A DNA stretch of 8,038 bases. Origin: Alphaproteobacteria bacterium (GTDB taxonomy: Bacteria; Pseudomonadota; Alphaproteobacteria; Rhodobacterales; Rhodobacteraceae). Positions 1-6,200 of the stretch are shown in pieces. The first letter of the stretch is position 1, and each line of letters starts with the position of its first letter. Location of the stretch: contig JAJRRX010000422.1 of assembly GCA_024279075.1 (NCBI GenBank), positions 1 through 8,038 of the forward strand, in the 5' to 3' direction. Under the pieces are notes generated by a model, which made no database searches, was not told the origin of the DNA, and was given only the letters and a program-made list of their open reading frames with translations. A program made the translations under genes and the position numbers.

Positions 1-265
1 ATGGGAAAGCACCGATACATGGGATGGCATTGGCGCAGGCATGGTGGAAATCGCACCGCTGTCTGACAAAATTCCGGCTGATGTAGCGGCACGCGCACAA
101 GCTACCATCGCCGCGATTGCTTCCGGCGAAATGCACCCGTTCACAGGCCCAATCAACAAGCAAGACGGCTCTGTTTGGCTGGCTGAAGGCGAAGTGGCTG
201 ATGACGGCACGCTGGCAGGCATGAACTTCTATGTTGAAGGTGTCGAGGGCGATTTGCCTAACTAA
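1..265 (+). CDS. BMP-family ABC transporter substrate-binding protein, C-terminal part (5' end outside window)
   Basis: The reading frame is already open at base 2 and ends with TAA at 263-265, so only about the last 87 residues are present. The first visible residues are WESTDTWDGIGAGMVEIAPL, and the ATG at 41 lies inside this continuous frame, so it is not the real start. The tail has the typical end of the BMP/PnrA (Med) family: a segment on the start of the last helix (PADVAARAQATIAAIASGE), then HPFTGPI, an acidic gap, and GMNFYVEGVEGDLPN. Known members are periplasmic or lipid-anchored binding proteins of nucleoside or purine ABC transporters. The signal peptide and ligand-binding N-terminal half are not visible, so the substrate cannot be read here. 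The partner permease and ATPase genes would be expected upstream, outside the window. The gene is closed by a strong terminator 22 bases after the stop. Confidence 0.85.
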   Translation, partial: WESTDTWDGIGAGMVEIAPLSDKIPADVAARAQATIAAIASGEMHPFTGPINKQDGSVWLAEGEVADDGTLAGMNFYVEGVEGDLPN

Positions 266-286
266 GGCTTTGCTGTTGAGTGAAAG

Positions 287-317
287 AAAGGCCCGTGCTT
301 TAAGCGCGGGCCTTTTT
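287..317. terminator. Rho-independent terminator, probably bidirectional
   Basis: A 12-bp stem is formed by 287-298 (AAAGGCCCGTGC) and 304-315 (GCGCGGGCCTTT), with one G-T wobble and a five-base TTTAA loop. The right arm runs into TTTTT, as expected for an intrinsic terminator of the BMP gene on the + strand. Read on the - strand the same stem is followed by CTTTC, so it could also stop transcription of the convergent MFS gene ending at 365. Confidence 0.9.
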
Positions 318-364
318 GCATTCTAGCTTGCCCTCCCTCGGCGACCACTCGCCATTCCGCGCCG

Positions 365-1573
365 CTAGGGTTGCGGTTTTGCGCGGGAGAATACAAGGAT
401 CACCAGTGCCGTTGCGCAGAGCGTGGCCGCAGCGATAAAGGGCGCACCGGGGAGGTAGAGCGGGGTTGTCTCAGACGTAAATGTGCGAAAAAGCGAGGTC
501 ATCAACAGAGGGGAGATGATCATGGCAAGGCCTTGCACCGAGGCCAACACGCCTTGCAGCTCGCCTTGGTTTTCTGCCACCGTGGCTTTGGACATCATCC
601 CTTGTAGCGCTGGTGAGGCGATGACACCAAGCGCCATGACCGGCATAAGCATAAACAATAGGAGCGTGCTGGAAATGAAGCCGGTGATAATAAGCACAAC
701 AGCATTCAGCCCGAGCGCTACGCGCGCGGTATTCCACTCCCCAAAGCGTGGGATGACAATGCGTATGAGGCCGCCTTGGGTGAGCGCCATGCATAAGCCG
801 AAAATCGCGAGGCTGATGCCGATCATTCTGGAATCAAACCCGAATTGTTCTGTTGTGAAATAGGCCCAAACCGATGGGTATACATTTTGGCCGACCGAGA
901 ACAGAAAAAACACCAATGCAAGCGCACCGATTTCAGGCACAAGGCGAAGGCGCATCAGGGCTTTGAACGGGTTTATACGGCCAAGGTCAAAGGGGCGGCG
1001 CTTTTCCTTGGCAAGGGTTTCTGGCAGGAAAAAGTAGCCAAAACAGGCGTTTAGGGCGGCGACGGTGGCGGCCACGTAAAACGGTGCGCGCGGGCCAAAC
1101 TGCCCAAGCAAGCCGCCAATGGCGGGGCCGATGATAAAGCCCACCCCAAAGGCCGCACCGACCATACCAAAGCTGGCGGCGCGCTTTTCTGCCGCCGTAA
1201 TGTCGGCCATATAGGCGTTGGCGGTGGCAAAGGTTGCGCCTGTAATGCCCGTAATGGCGCGGGCGAGAAACAGCAGCCATATCACTTGGGCTTGCGCAAA
1301 AATCAGGTAGCTGATGGACATAATAACCAGCGACGTAAGCAGCACAGGGCGGCGGCCGAAACGGTCTGACAAGTTGCCAATGGTGGGGCCGAATAGGAAC
1401 TGCATGCCTGCATAGGTAAACGCCATCATTCCGCCCCACACAGCGGCCTCGGACACGGACTCGCCGGCGATCTCGCGGATGAGGTCTGGCATGACGGGCA
1501 TCATCAGGCCGACGCCGATGGAATCCATCGCGACGGTGATGATGATGAAAAGGACAGGAAGGCGGATTTTCAT
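365..1573 (-). CDS. TetA-like MFS efflux transporter (TCR/Tet family)
   Basis: The 402-residue product has the length and hydrophobic pattern of a 12-helix proton-coupled drug exporter in the inner membrane. Helix 1 begins almost at the N-terminus and carries an acidic residue (D17), as in TetA-type antiporters. The loop between helices 2 and 3 has the MFS motif A, GNLSDRFGRRP (residues 66-76). Helix 5 carries the antiporter motif C, with GFIIGPAIGG at 145-154. FLPETL (182-187) marks the end of helix 6, and a basic central loop (188-210) follows. The likely role is export of a small drug or metabolite in exchange for protons, but the substrate cannot be predicted and no TetR-type repressor gene lies beside it. 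The ATG at 1573 has no visible SD, because the leader is a run of C-tracts. The gene may be co-transcribed with the small gene 123 bases upstream. Family assignment is sure, tetracycline specificity is not. Confidence 0.9.
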   Translation of the reverse strand: MKIRLPVLFIIITVAMDSIGVGLMMPVMPDLIREIAGESVSEAAVWGGMMAFTYAGMQFLFGPTIGNLSDRFGRRPVLLTSLVIMSISYLIFAQAQVIWLLFLARAITGITGATFATANAYMADITAAEKRAASFGMVGAAFGVGFIIGPAIGGLLGQFGPRAPFYVAATVAALNACFGYFFLPETLAKEKRRPFDLGRINPFKALMRLRLVPEIGALALVFFLFSVGQNVYPSVWAYFTTEQFGFDSRMIGISLAIFGLCMALTQGGLIRIVIPRFGEWNTARVALGLNAVVLIITGFISSTLLLFMLMPVMALGVIASPALQGMMSKATVAENQGELQGVLASVQGLAMIISPLLMTSLFRTFTSETTPLYLPGAPFIAAATLCATALVILVFSRAKPQP

Positions 1574-1584
1574 GCGGGCATTGT

Positions 1585-1623
1585 GGGGGTTTGCGGGGGG
1601 GATGCAAGCGGGAAATGGGGGGG
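1585..1623 (+). other. Four-tract G-rich cluster (possible G-quadruplex) in the MFS gene leader
   Basis: The + strand has G-tracts at 1585-1589 (5), 1595-1601 (7), 1610-1612 (3) and 1617-1623 (7), separated by 5, 8 and 4 bases. The middle loop is one base over the usual seven-base rule, but the long tracts give alternative registers. The cluster lies 12 bases upstream of the MFS start. It is on the template strand for that gene, so the mRNA leader would be C-rich. The rest of the 1574-1696 intergenic region shows no convincing promoter or terminator. Confidence 0.45.
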
Positions 1624-1696
1624 TTGCGTCGGACTCTTTTAGGATATTTGGAGTGCGAGATTTTTGGGAGCTGACAATGTGATTTGTGTGAGAATA

Positions 1697-2008
1697 CTAT
1701 TTGCGCCGCAGGTAAGAAGCCCTGTCTTCCGCGCACACCGCAATCTGGGGCGTGCCCCCTCTTTTTTGGGGAAGGTTTGATTGTTGTGTCGGTTCCGGAA
1801 TATCGTCTTCTTCTACAATATAGGTCGTCTGATTTGAATCTGGCCCTAAAGCGAAAATGAGTGCAATCCAGCCAACTATCCCGGAAAAGAAAAACCAAGT
1901 TGAATTTTTGAAGCCCAAAATAAGGAAAATAAATGCGATTACTCCAAGAGCTGCCGCTGTTTTCGGGTATTTCTTGTTTTTCCTCTTAACAGAAATTGTG
2001 CGTTTCAT
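1697..2008 (-). CDS. Small two-helix membrane protein of unknown function
   Basis: I do not recognise this 103-residue protein. It has a very basic N-terminus (MKRTISVKRKNKKYPK) and two closely spaced hydrophobic helices at about residues 18-34 and 36-54. The pair is separated only by KNS, which predicts a hairpin in the membrane. An acidic, polar tail (EEDDIPEPTQQ, 66-76) and a basic end (LRRK) follow. By the positive-inside rule the basic N-terminus would be cytoplasmic. Support for a real gene comes from the ATG at 2008 with AAAGG six bases upstream, a fair promoter upstream, and a protein with clear membrane design. The 60 bases 1861-1920 are about 40% GC by hand count, far below the 62% of a lepA stretch, while the last 25 codons are GC-rich again. 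A 303-codon frame covering both this gene and the MFS start is a shadow frame. Confidence 0.6.
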   Translation of the reverse strand: MKRTISVKRKNKKYPKTAAALGVIAFIFLILGFKNSTWFFFSGIVGWIALIFALGPDSNQTTYIVEEDDIPEPTQQSNLPQKRGGTPQIAVCAEDRASYLRRK

Positions 2009-2041
2009 AAGTGGCCTTTAACAACTGAAATCTCCATAGGT

Positions 2042-2070
2042 AGAGTAATGCATGTAAATTCGTGTTTCAA
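2042..2070 (-). promoter_or_regulatory. Candidate sigma-70 promoter for the small membrane gene
   Basis: Read on the - strand, TTGAAA (2070-2065) and TACTCT (2047-2042) are 17 bases apart. The -35 matches consensus well and the -10 only moderately. Transcription would start near 2035 and leave a leader of about 27 bases containing the AAAGG SD (2019-2015) before the ATG at 2008. This is pattern matching only. Confidence 0.4.
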
Positions 2071-2096
2071 GGTTTTTGGCCATAAGGGTTGAGCAA

Positions 2097-2121
2097 CCCC
2101 CATCCCCCCTTGACCCTTCCC
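2097..2121 (-). other. Canonical G-quadruplex motif in the lepA leader
   Basis: The - strand reads G3-N2-G3-N4-G6-N2-G5, which meets the strict G3+N1-7 rule with short loops. The + strand is therefore C-rich. It lies 25-49 bases upstream of the lepA start, on the template strand, and overlaps the best -35 candidate for lepA. Whether it folds in the cell is unknown. Confidence 0.55.
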
Positions 2122-2140
2122 AAAACCTCAATCATACCCT
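2110..2140 (+). promoter_or_regulatory. Weak candidate lepA promoter, would give a leaderless transcript
   Basis: TTGACC at 2110-2115 is a good -35. With a 17-base spacer the -10 is CATACC (2133-2138); with 19 bases it is TACCCT (2135-2140). Both -10 matches are poor. Either would place the transcription start at about 2145-2147, on the lepA ATG itself. This fits the lack of any SD before lepA. No better promoter was seen in 2009-2145. Confidence 0.25.
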
Positions 2141-2145
2141 CCCCC

Positions 2146-3945
2146 ATGACAGAGCTTAAAAACATCCGTAATTTTTCGATCGTGGCGCATATTGACCACG
2201 GGAAATCCACGCTAGCTGACCGGCTGATCCAGAGCACCGGCACGGTGGCGGACCGTGATATGCAGGCGCAGCTTCTGGACAGCATGGACATCGAACGCGA
2301 GCGCGGCATTACCATTAAAGCCAACACCGTGCGGATTGAATATAAGGCCAATGATGGCGAGACTTATGCGCTGAACCTGATCGATACGCCCGGCCACGTG
2401 GACTTTGCTTATGAAGTGAGCCGCTCGATGCGCGCCGTGGAGGGCTCGCTTTTGGTGGTGGATGCCGCGCAGGGTGTGGAGGCGCAAACGCTGGCCAATG
2501 TGTATCAGGCGATCGAGGCGGACCACGAGATTATTCCGGTGTTGAACAAGATTGACTTGCCAGCCGCCGAGCCGGAACGGGTGTGTGAGCAAATCGAAGA
2601 TGTGATCGGGATTGATGCCTCTGACGCCGTGATGATTTCGGCCAAAACCGGCGTTGGGATTCCGGAGGTGCTGGAGGCGATTGTAACGCGGTTGCCAGCC
2701 CCCGAAGGCGATGCCGGCAAGCCGCTAAAAGCGATGTTGGTGGATAGCTGGTATGACCCTTACTTGGGTGTGGTTGTGCTGGTGCGGGTGATTGATGGCG
2801 TGCTTAAGAAGGGCGACAAAATCAGGATGATGGCGACAAATGCGACTTATCCGGTGGACCGCGTCGGGGTTTTTAAGCCCGAAATGCAGCCGATTGATAA
2901 GCTTGGCCCCGGCGAAATGGGGTTCCTCACGGCAAGCATTAAGCAGGTGCGTGATACGCGGGTTGGCGATACGATTACCAGTGATAAAAACGGCGTAGAA
3001 GTGGCATTGCCGGGCTTCAAGCCTGCCCAGCCCGTTGTTTTTTGTGGCCTCTTCCCCGTGGATAGCGCCCTGTTTGAGGACCTGCGCGAGAGCATTGAAA
3101 AACTGGCGCTGAACGATGCGTCTTTCAGCTATGAGACCGAAAGCTCGGCGGCGCTGGGCTTTGGTTTTAGGTGTGGGTTTCTTGGGCTGCTGCACCTTGA
3201 GGTTATTCGTGACCGTTTGGAGCGGGAGTATGACATCGACCTCATAACCACCGCCCCCTCGGTGATTTATAAGGTATTCTTGCGTGATGAAACCGTAGTC
3301 GAGCTGCATAACCCCGCCGACATGCCGGACCTGACGTTGGTGGACCATATCGAAGAGCCTCGGATTAAGGCTACGATTTTGGTGCCGGACGAATACCTCG
3401 GCGATGTGCTGAAGCTTTGCCAAGATCGGCGCGGCATGCAGATAGACCTGACCTATGCCGGCACGCGGGCGATGGTGGTGTATGATCTCCCCCTGAACGA
3501 AGTGGTGTTTGACTTTTACGACCGCCTGAAATCGGTCACCAAGGGCTATGCGAGTTTTGATTACTCGATGGAAGGCTATGCTGAAGATCAGCTGGTAAAG
3601 ATGCAAATTCTGGTGAATGACGAGCCGGTGGACGCGCTTTCCACTATGGTTCACCGTGCGCGTGCCGAAGCTCGTGGGCGGGCGATGTGTGCCAAGCTCA
3701 AAGAGCTGATCCCGCAGCATATGTTCAAAATTCCGATTCAAGCGGCGATTGGCGGGCGGGTGATTGCGCGCGAGACCATCTCGGCCCTGCGCAAGGATGT
3801 GACAGCAAAATGCTATGGCGGGGACGCCACGCGGAAGCGGAAACTGCTCGACAAGCAGAAAAAGGGTAAGAAGAAAATGCGGGAGTTCGGGCGCGTAAGC
3901 ATCCCGCAATCGGCGTTTATTTCAGCTTTGAAGATGGATGACTAG
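2146..3945 (+). CDS. lepA: Elongation factor 4 (ribosomal back-translocase GTPase LepA)
   Basis: The 599-residue product is full length for LepA/EF4, a ribosome-binding GTPase that acts on stalled or mistranslocated ribosomes and in 30S assembly. The GTPase signatures are all present: G1 AHIDHGKST (14-22), G2 RGIT (53-56), G3 DTPGH (80-84, with H84 as the catalytic histidine), G4 NKID (134-137) and G5 SAK (165-167). The EF-G-like domains follow, including GFRCGFLGLLH (340-350). The LepA-only C-terminal domain carries the basic segment from CYGGD (556) to KKKMRE (580). I chose the ATG at 2146 because the product then begins MTELKNIRNFSIVAHIDHGK, the normal LepA start. An in-frame TTG at 2089 would add 19 proline-rich residues and has no usable SD. 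No SD is visible at 2146 either. No lepB (signal peptidase) gene follows, and the next gene is convergent. Confidence 0.98.
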   Translation: MTELKNIRNFSIVAHIDHGKSTLADRLIQSTGTVADRDMQAQLLDSMDIERERGITIKANTVRIEYKANDGETYALNLIDTPGHVDFAYEVSRSMRAVEGSLLVVDAAQGVEAQTLANVYQAIEADHEIIPVLNKIDLPAAEPERVCEQIEDVIGIDASDAVMISAKTGVGIPEVLEAIVTRLPAPEGDAGKPLKAMLVDSWYDPYLGVVVLVRVIDGVLKKGDKIRMMATNATYPVDRVGVFKPEMQPIDKLGPGEMGFLTASIKQVRDTRVGDTITSDKNGVEVALPGFKPAQPVVFCGLFPVDSALFEDLRESIEKLALNDASFSYETESSAALGFGFRCGFLGLLHLEVIRDRLEREYDIDLITTAPSVIYKVFLRDETVVELHNPADMPDLTLVDHIEEPRIKATILVPDEYLGDVLKLCQDRRGMQIDLTYAGTRAMVVYDLPLNEVVFDFYDRLKSVTKGYASFDYSMEGYAEDQLVKMQILVNDEPVDALSTMVHRARAEARGRAMCAKLKELIPQHMFKIPIQAAIGGRVIARETISALRKDVTAKCYGGDATRKRKLLDKQKKGKKKMREFGRVSIPQSAFISALKMDD

Positions 3946-4967
3946 GGCTTCAAATATGATGAAATCCAAGAGGAATATGCTGGGTTATCGCCGTTATCCC
4001 TGTTCTTAACACGCTCTTTCACCGTCGGATGAATTGTGGGCGCGCCGTAAGGGTCGCCGTTTGCGTCCTTTTTGGGCCAAAAACGCTTGCCTTTCTTATA
4101 CCACCGCCCAAATCCTTTTTTTCGTTCATCATGCATTGTCGCATTTGGGTTGCCAGTGAACTTCAGGGAATCCTTATCATAAATCCGTAAACCGAATTTT
4201 TCTGCCTTTTTGACCATCCAATGGAATGGAATATCTGAAAGCCCCGTTTCATCATATCCGCCGCCAACATCGGTGTGAGCGCCCAAAAACCAAACCTGCT
4301 CCATGGTTTGGTTTTCATTTGTTTTTGCATTCCACAAATTCGGCCGAAAGGTCATTCTTTCCTCGTCAATTGAAAGCGCCTGCGCGGCATTGCAAATGCT
4401 TTTACTTAGGTTGAAATTGTGGAAATTGTGGCTGAAGCCAGGGATCAAGCTAATCAATTTATCAAGCTTAGGCATAGGAACGCCAAGCGCGGCCACCGTA
4501 TCCCAAACACCGACAAATTCAATGCAGGTCCACATTGTATGGTAACGTAGTTGAAATTCGCGTTCAGCATCCAGCCGCTTTTGTTTGTTTTTGATGCGGT
4601 ATAGCTTATAGGCCTTCTTAATAAGCTCCGGGCGCGACTTTGGCAAAATGCCAAAGGCATGAATAAACCCCGAAAGGCTACGCACAGTGGCGGCGCCACG
4701 GCTAAAACCAAACAGATAAATTTTGTCCCCCGCTTCATAGTTTTCAAAAATGAACCGATAACATTCCTTGATGTTTTTACTGATGCCATACCCGGTCGCC
4801 AAGCCCAGTATCTTTTGAGTACCTGATCCTAAGCCGCTGTCATAAAAAGATATTTGTTTTGGCGTGCGGTTCTCGACAGCCTTAAAGAGCTTATACACAT
4901 TGGAGTCATTCCCAACGCCGCCCTCTTGCCCTGTTCCATCTGAAAAAACGACAATATTTTTTACCAT
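3942..4967 (-). CDS. DUF2235 alpha/beta-hydrolase domain protein
   Basis: This 341-residue protein is a DUF2235 (PF09994) family member, related to the hydrolase domain of Tle1-type phospholipases. The N-terminus has the family's beta strand and loop, VVFSDGTGQ (6-14). The nucleophile elbow is GFSRGA (87-92) with S89 as probable catalytic serine. GVWDT (153-157, D156) and GAHTDVGGGY (229-238) are further family blocks, and IHPTV (312-316) supplies a late histidine (H313) that could complete the triad; which histidine is used is not certain. There is no signal peptide or membrane helix, so the protein should be cytoplasmic unless exported by another route. No type VI secretion genes, VgrG, PAAR or immunity gene lie nearby, so an effector role is not supported. 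Start choice: ATG at 4967 with AAGGGGA about eight bases upstream, inside a hairpin. GC is low (about 43% in 4561-4620 by hand count), suggesting possible transfer. Confidence 0.88.
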   Translation of the reverse strand: MVKNIVVFSDGTGQEGGVGNDSNVYKLFKAVENRTPKQISFYDSGLGSGTQKILGLATGYGISKNIKECYRFIFENYEAGDKIYLFGFSRGAATVRSLSGFIHAFGILPKSRPELIKKAYKLYRIKNKQKRLDAEREFQLRYHTMWTCIEFVGVWDTVAALGVPMPKLDKLISLIPGFSHNFHNFNLSKSICNAAQALSIDEERMTFRPNLWNAKTNENQTMEQVWFLGAHTDVGGGYDETGLSDIPFHWMVKKAEKFGLRIYDKDSLKFTGNPNATMHDERKKGFGRWYKKGKRFWPKKDANGDPYGAPTIHPTVKERVKNRDNGDNPAYSSWISSYLKP

Positions 4968-4970
4968 AAC

Positions 4971-4989
4971 GATTCCCCTTTCGGGAATC
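4971..4989 (-). promoter_or_regulatory. Hairpin covering the SD of the DUF2235 gene
   Basis: GATTCCC (4989-4983 on the - strand) can pair perfectly with GGGAATC (4977-4971), with a GAAAG loop. The SD of the downstream gene (AAGGGGA) lies in the loop and 3' arm, and the ATG follows three bases later. A weaker hairpin with ACCC/GGGT arms lies just upstream at about 4992-5005. The inverted repeat is direct observation; control of translation is inference. Confidence 0.5.
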
Positions 4990-5037
4990 CTACCCCATAG
5001 AGGGTGTTCTGATAAGGGTAATTCGACCAGTGTTGCA

Positions 5038-5043
5038 ATTATA
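5038..5043 (-). promoter_or_regulatory. Candidate -10 element for the DUF2235 gene
   Basis: The - strand has a perfect TATAAT preceded by CCC in the 118-base gap between the phosphatase and the DUF2235 gene. No good -35 is found 16-18 bases upstream. Start of transcription would be near 5031, giving a leader of about 64 bases that contains the SD hairpin. The -10 sits in the loop of a 6-bp inverted repeat (TGCAAT 5034-5039 / ATTGCA 5049-5054). Confidence 0.35.
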
Positions 5044-5085
5044 GGGCGATTGCATGATTTGAATATTACAGGCCAATGCAGCTGA

Positions 5086-5676
5086 TTACGAGGCGACCAT
5101 ATTTACGCCCATCACCCGCCAATTATTCGATTTGTGCAAGTAATCTAACCTCGTCACTGAAAAATTGTTGATTTTGAACGAAAATGCAGAGGCCGTGGGC
5201 ATGGCTGTGGCAAGCTGAAGCGCGGCTAGAATGACGGCAAAGTGGGCGACGACGATGATATTGCCTTGCGGGCCGGATGTGTGCAGCGCTTTCAACGCGG
5301 CATCAATGCGCACACTAAGCTGATCAAAGCTTTCGCCATTGGGCGGGGCAACCACCCCCGGCGTCTCCCAGAAGGCGCGCCACAGCGTGGGGGCGGACTT
5401 TTCGACGGTCTCAAAACCCTTCCCCTCCCAATCTCCAAAATGCATTTCTCGAAAGTCGGGAGTTTCGGGCAGCCAAACCTGGCCGTTATGCACGGCTTTT
5501 GCCGTTTCACGCGCACGGCTTAGATCGGAGGACAGGATTTTGGCATCCTGCGGCAGGTAGGCCTTGAGGCGCGCGATTTGGGCGGTGTCGGAGAGGTCCG
5601 CTGGGAGGTCCAGATGGCCGCAAAAGCCAGTGGCGTGGGTCGGGCCGTGGCGGACAAACCAATAGGAGGTTGTCAT
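5086..5676 (-). CDS. Histidine phosphatase family protein, probable alpha-ribazole phosphatase (CobC-like)
   Basis: The 196-residue protein belongs to the phosphoglycerate-mutase-like histidine phosphatases (PF00300). The RHG motif is at 9-11, with H10 as the residue that takes the phosphate. SSDLSRARETA (49-59) supplies the second arginine (R54), REMHFGDWEG (76-85) the acid E77, and AHF (144-146) the second catalytic histidine H145. Family members more often have S/T-H-G-G/A there, so the flanking residues are atypical but the histidine is kept. CobC removes the 5'-phosphate of alpha-ribazole or adenosylcobalamin phosphate in B12 nucleotide-loop assembly. That role is inferred from the ATGA overlap with cobU immediately upstream, since sequence alone cannot separate CobC from other small phosphatases. 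It is expected in the cytoplasm and is translated by coupling from cobU; an AGGAGG-like site is absent because the start lies inside the cobU end. Confidence 0.85.
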   Translation of the reverse strand: MTTSYWFVRHGPTHATGFCGHLDLPADLSDTAQIARLKAYLPQDAKILSSDLSRARETAKAVHNGQVWLPETPDFREMHFGDWEGKGFETVEKSAPTLWRAFWETPGVVAPPNGESFDQLSVRIDAALKALHTSGPQGNIIVVAHFAVILAALQLATAMPTASAFSFKINNFSVTRLDYLHKSNNWRVMGVNMVAS

Positions 5677-6188
5677 TGCGGAGCCTTTAGGGTGAGCGGC
5701 AATCCAGCGGCAACAAATGTGACAGTAATGGCCGCTTCGGCGACGCGTTGGTTCAGCATGCCTTGCGCATCTCGGAAGGCGCGGCCAAGGGGGGTGCTGG
5801 GCACAAGCCCGAGGCCGAGCTCGTTGGAAACGGCAACCACATTAGCATTACTTACAGATATGGCTTCAAGGAGAGCCGCTGTTTTATCACCTATATTATG
5901 GTTTAATTCCAAATGGTTGGAGAGCCAGAGCGTGAGGCAATCCAGCAGAACCACATGACCAGAACCGAGGGTGCGCAGCGGTGATACGAGATCCAGAGGG
6001 GCCTCTATGAGTTGCCATTCAGGCCCGCGCCGCGCTTGGTGGCGAGCGATTTTACCTGACATTTCCTCATCTCCCGCCTGCCCCGTGGCGAGGTAAACCG
6101 GGGAAAGGCCAGAGGCCAACGCAAGGCGCTCAGCATAAGCGGATTTACCAGAGCTGGCACCGCCGAGAATGAAGGTCAGGTTATCCAT
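5673..6188 (-). CDS. cobU: Bifunctional adenosylcobinamide kinase / adenosylcobinamide-phosphate guanylyltransferase
   Basis: The 171-residue product is the normal size for CobU/CobP (PF02283). The P-loop is GGASSGKS (9-16). ATGQAGDEEMSGKIARHQARR (34-54) contains the histidine (H50) that matches the guanylylated residue of the family. LLDCLTLWLSN (81-91) is the Walker B-like strand, and VSNELGLGLVP (120-130) with LGRAFRDAQGMLNQRVAE (134-151) is the conserved C-terminal block. The enzyme phosphorylates adenosylcobinamide and then links GMP to it, making adenosylcobinamide-GDP for the late B12 pathway and for salvage of cobinamide. It is the first gene of a two-gene unit with the phosphatase. 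The 93-base upstream region is too short to hold a standard cobalamin riboswitch. The ATG at 6188 has no strong SD. The symbol cobP is used in many Alphaproteobacteria. Confidence 0.95.
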   Translation of the reverse strand: MDNLTFILGGASSGKSAYAERLALASGLSPVYLATGQAGDEEMSGKIARHQARRGPEWQLIEAPLDLVSPLRTLGSGHVVLLDCLTLWLSNHLELNHNIGDKTAALLEAISVSNANVVAVSNELGLGLVPSTPLGRAFRDAQGMLNQRVAEAAITVTFVAAGLPLTLKAPQ

Positions 6189-6200
6189 ACCGTTGCGATA

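Noticed and set aside
340..353. GGCGA-CCAC-TCGCC hairpin after the MFS gene
   Set aside because: Only a 5-bp stem with no T-run on either strand; the stronger hairpin at 287-317 is a better terminator.
987..1898. 303-codon - strand frame spanning the MFS start and the small gene
   Set aside because: It overlaps two better-supported genes in another frame, and its product is rich in Arg, His and Pro with no domain, typical of a shadow frame.
2089..2145. Extended lepA N-terminus from TTG at 2089
   Set aside because: Adds 19 proline-rich residues not seen in LepA, uses a rare start, and has AAGGG directly touching the start with no spacing.
2725..3909. 394-codon open frame antisense to lepA
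   Set aside because: It lies wholly inside the sure lepA gene, has no recognisable domain, and is the usual by-product of third-position GC bias.
5034..5054. TGCAAT / ATTGCA inverted repeat as a terminator for the phosphatase gene
   Set aside because: The stem is 6 bp and AT-rich, with no T-run downstream on the - strand; it more likely just surrounds the TATAAT.
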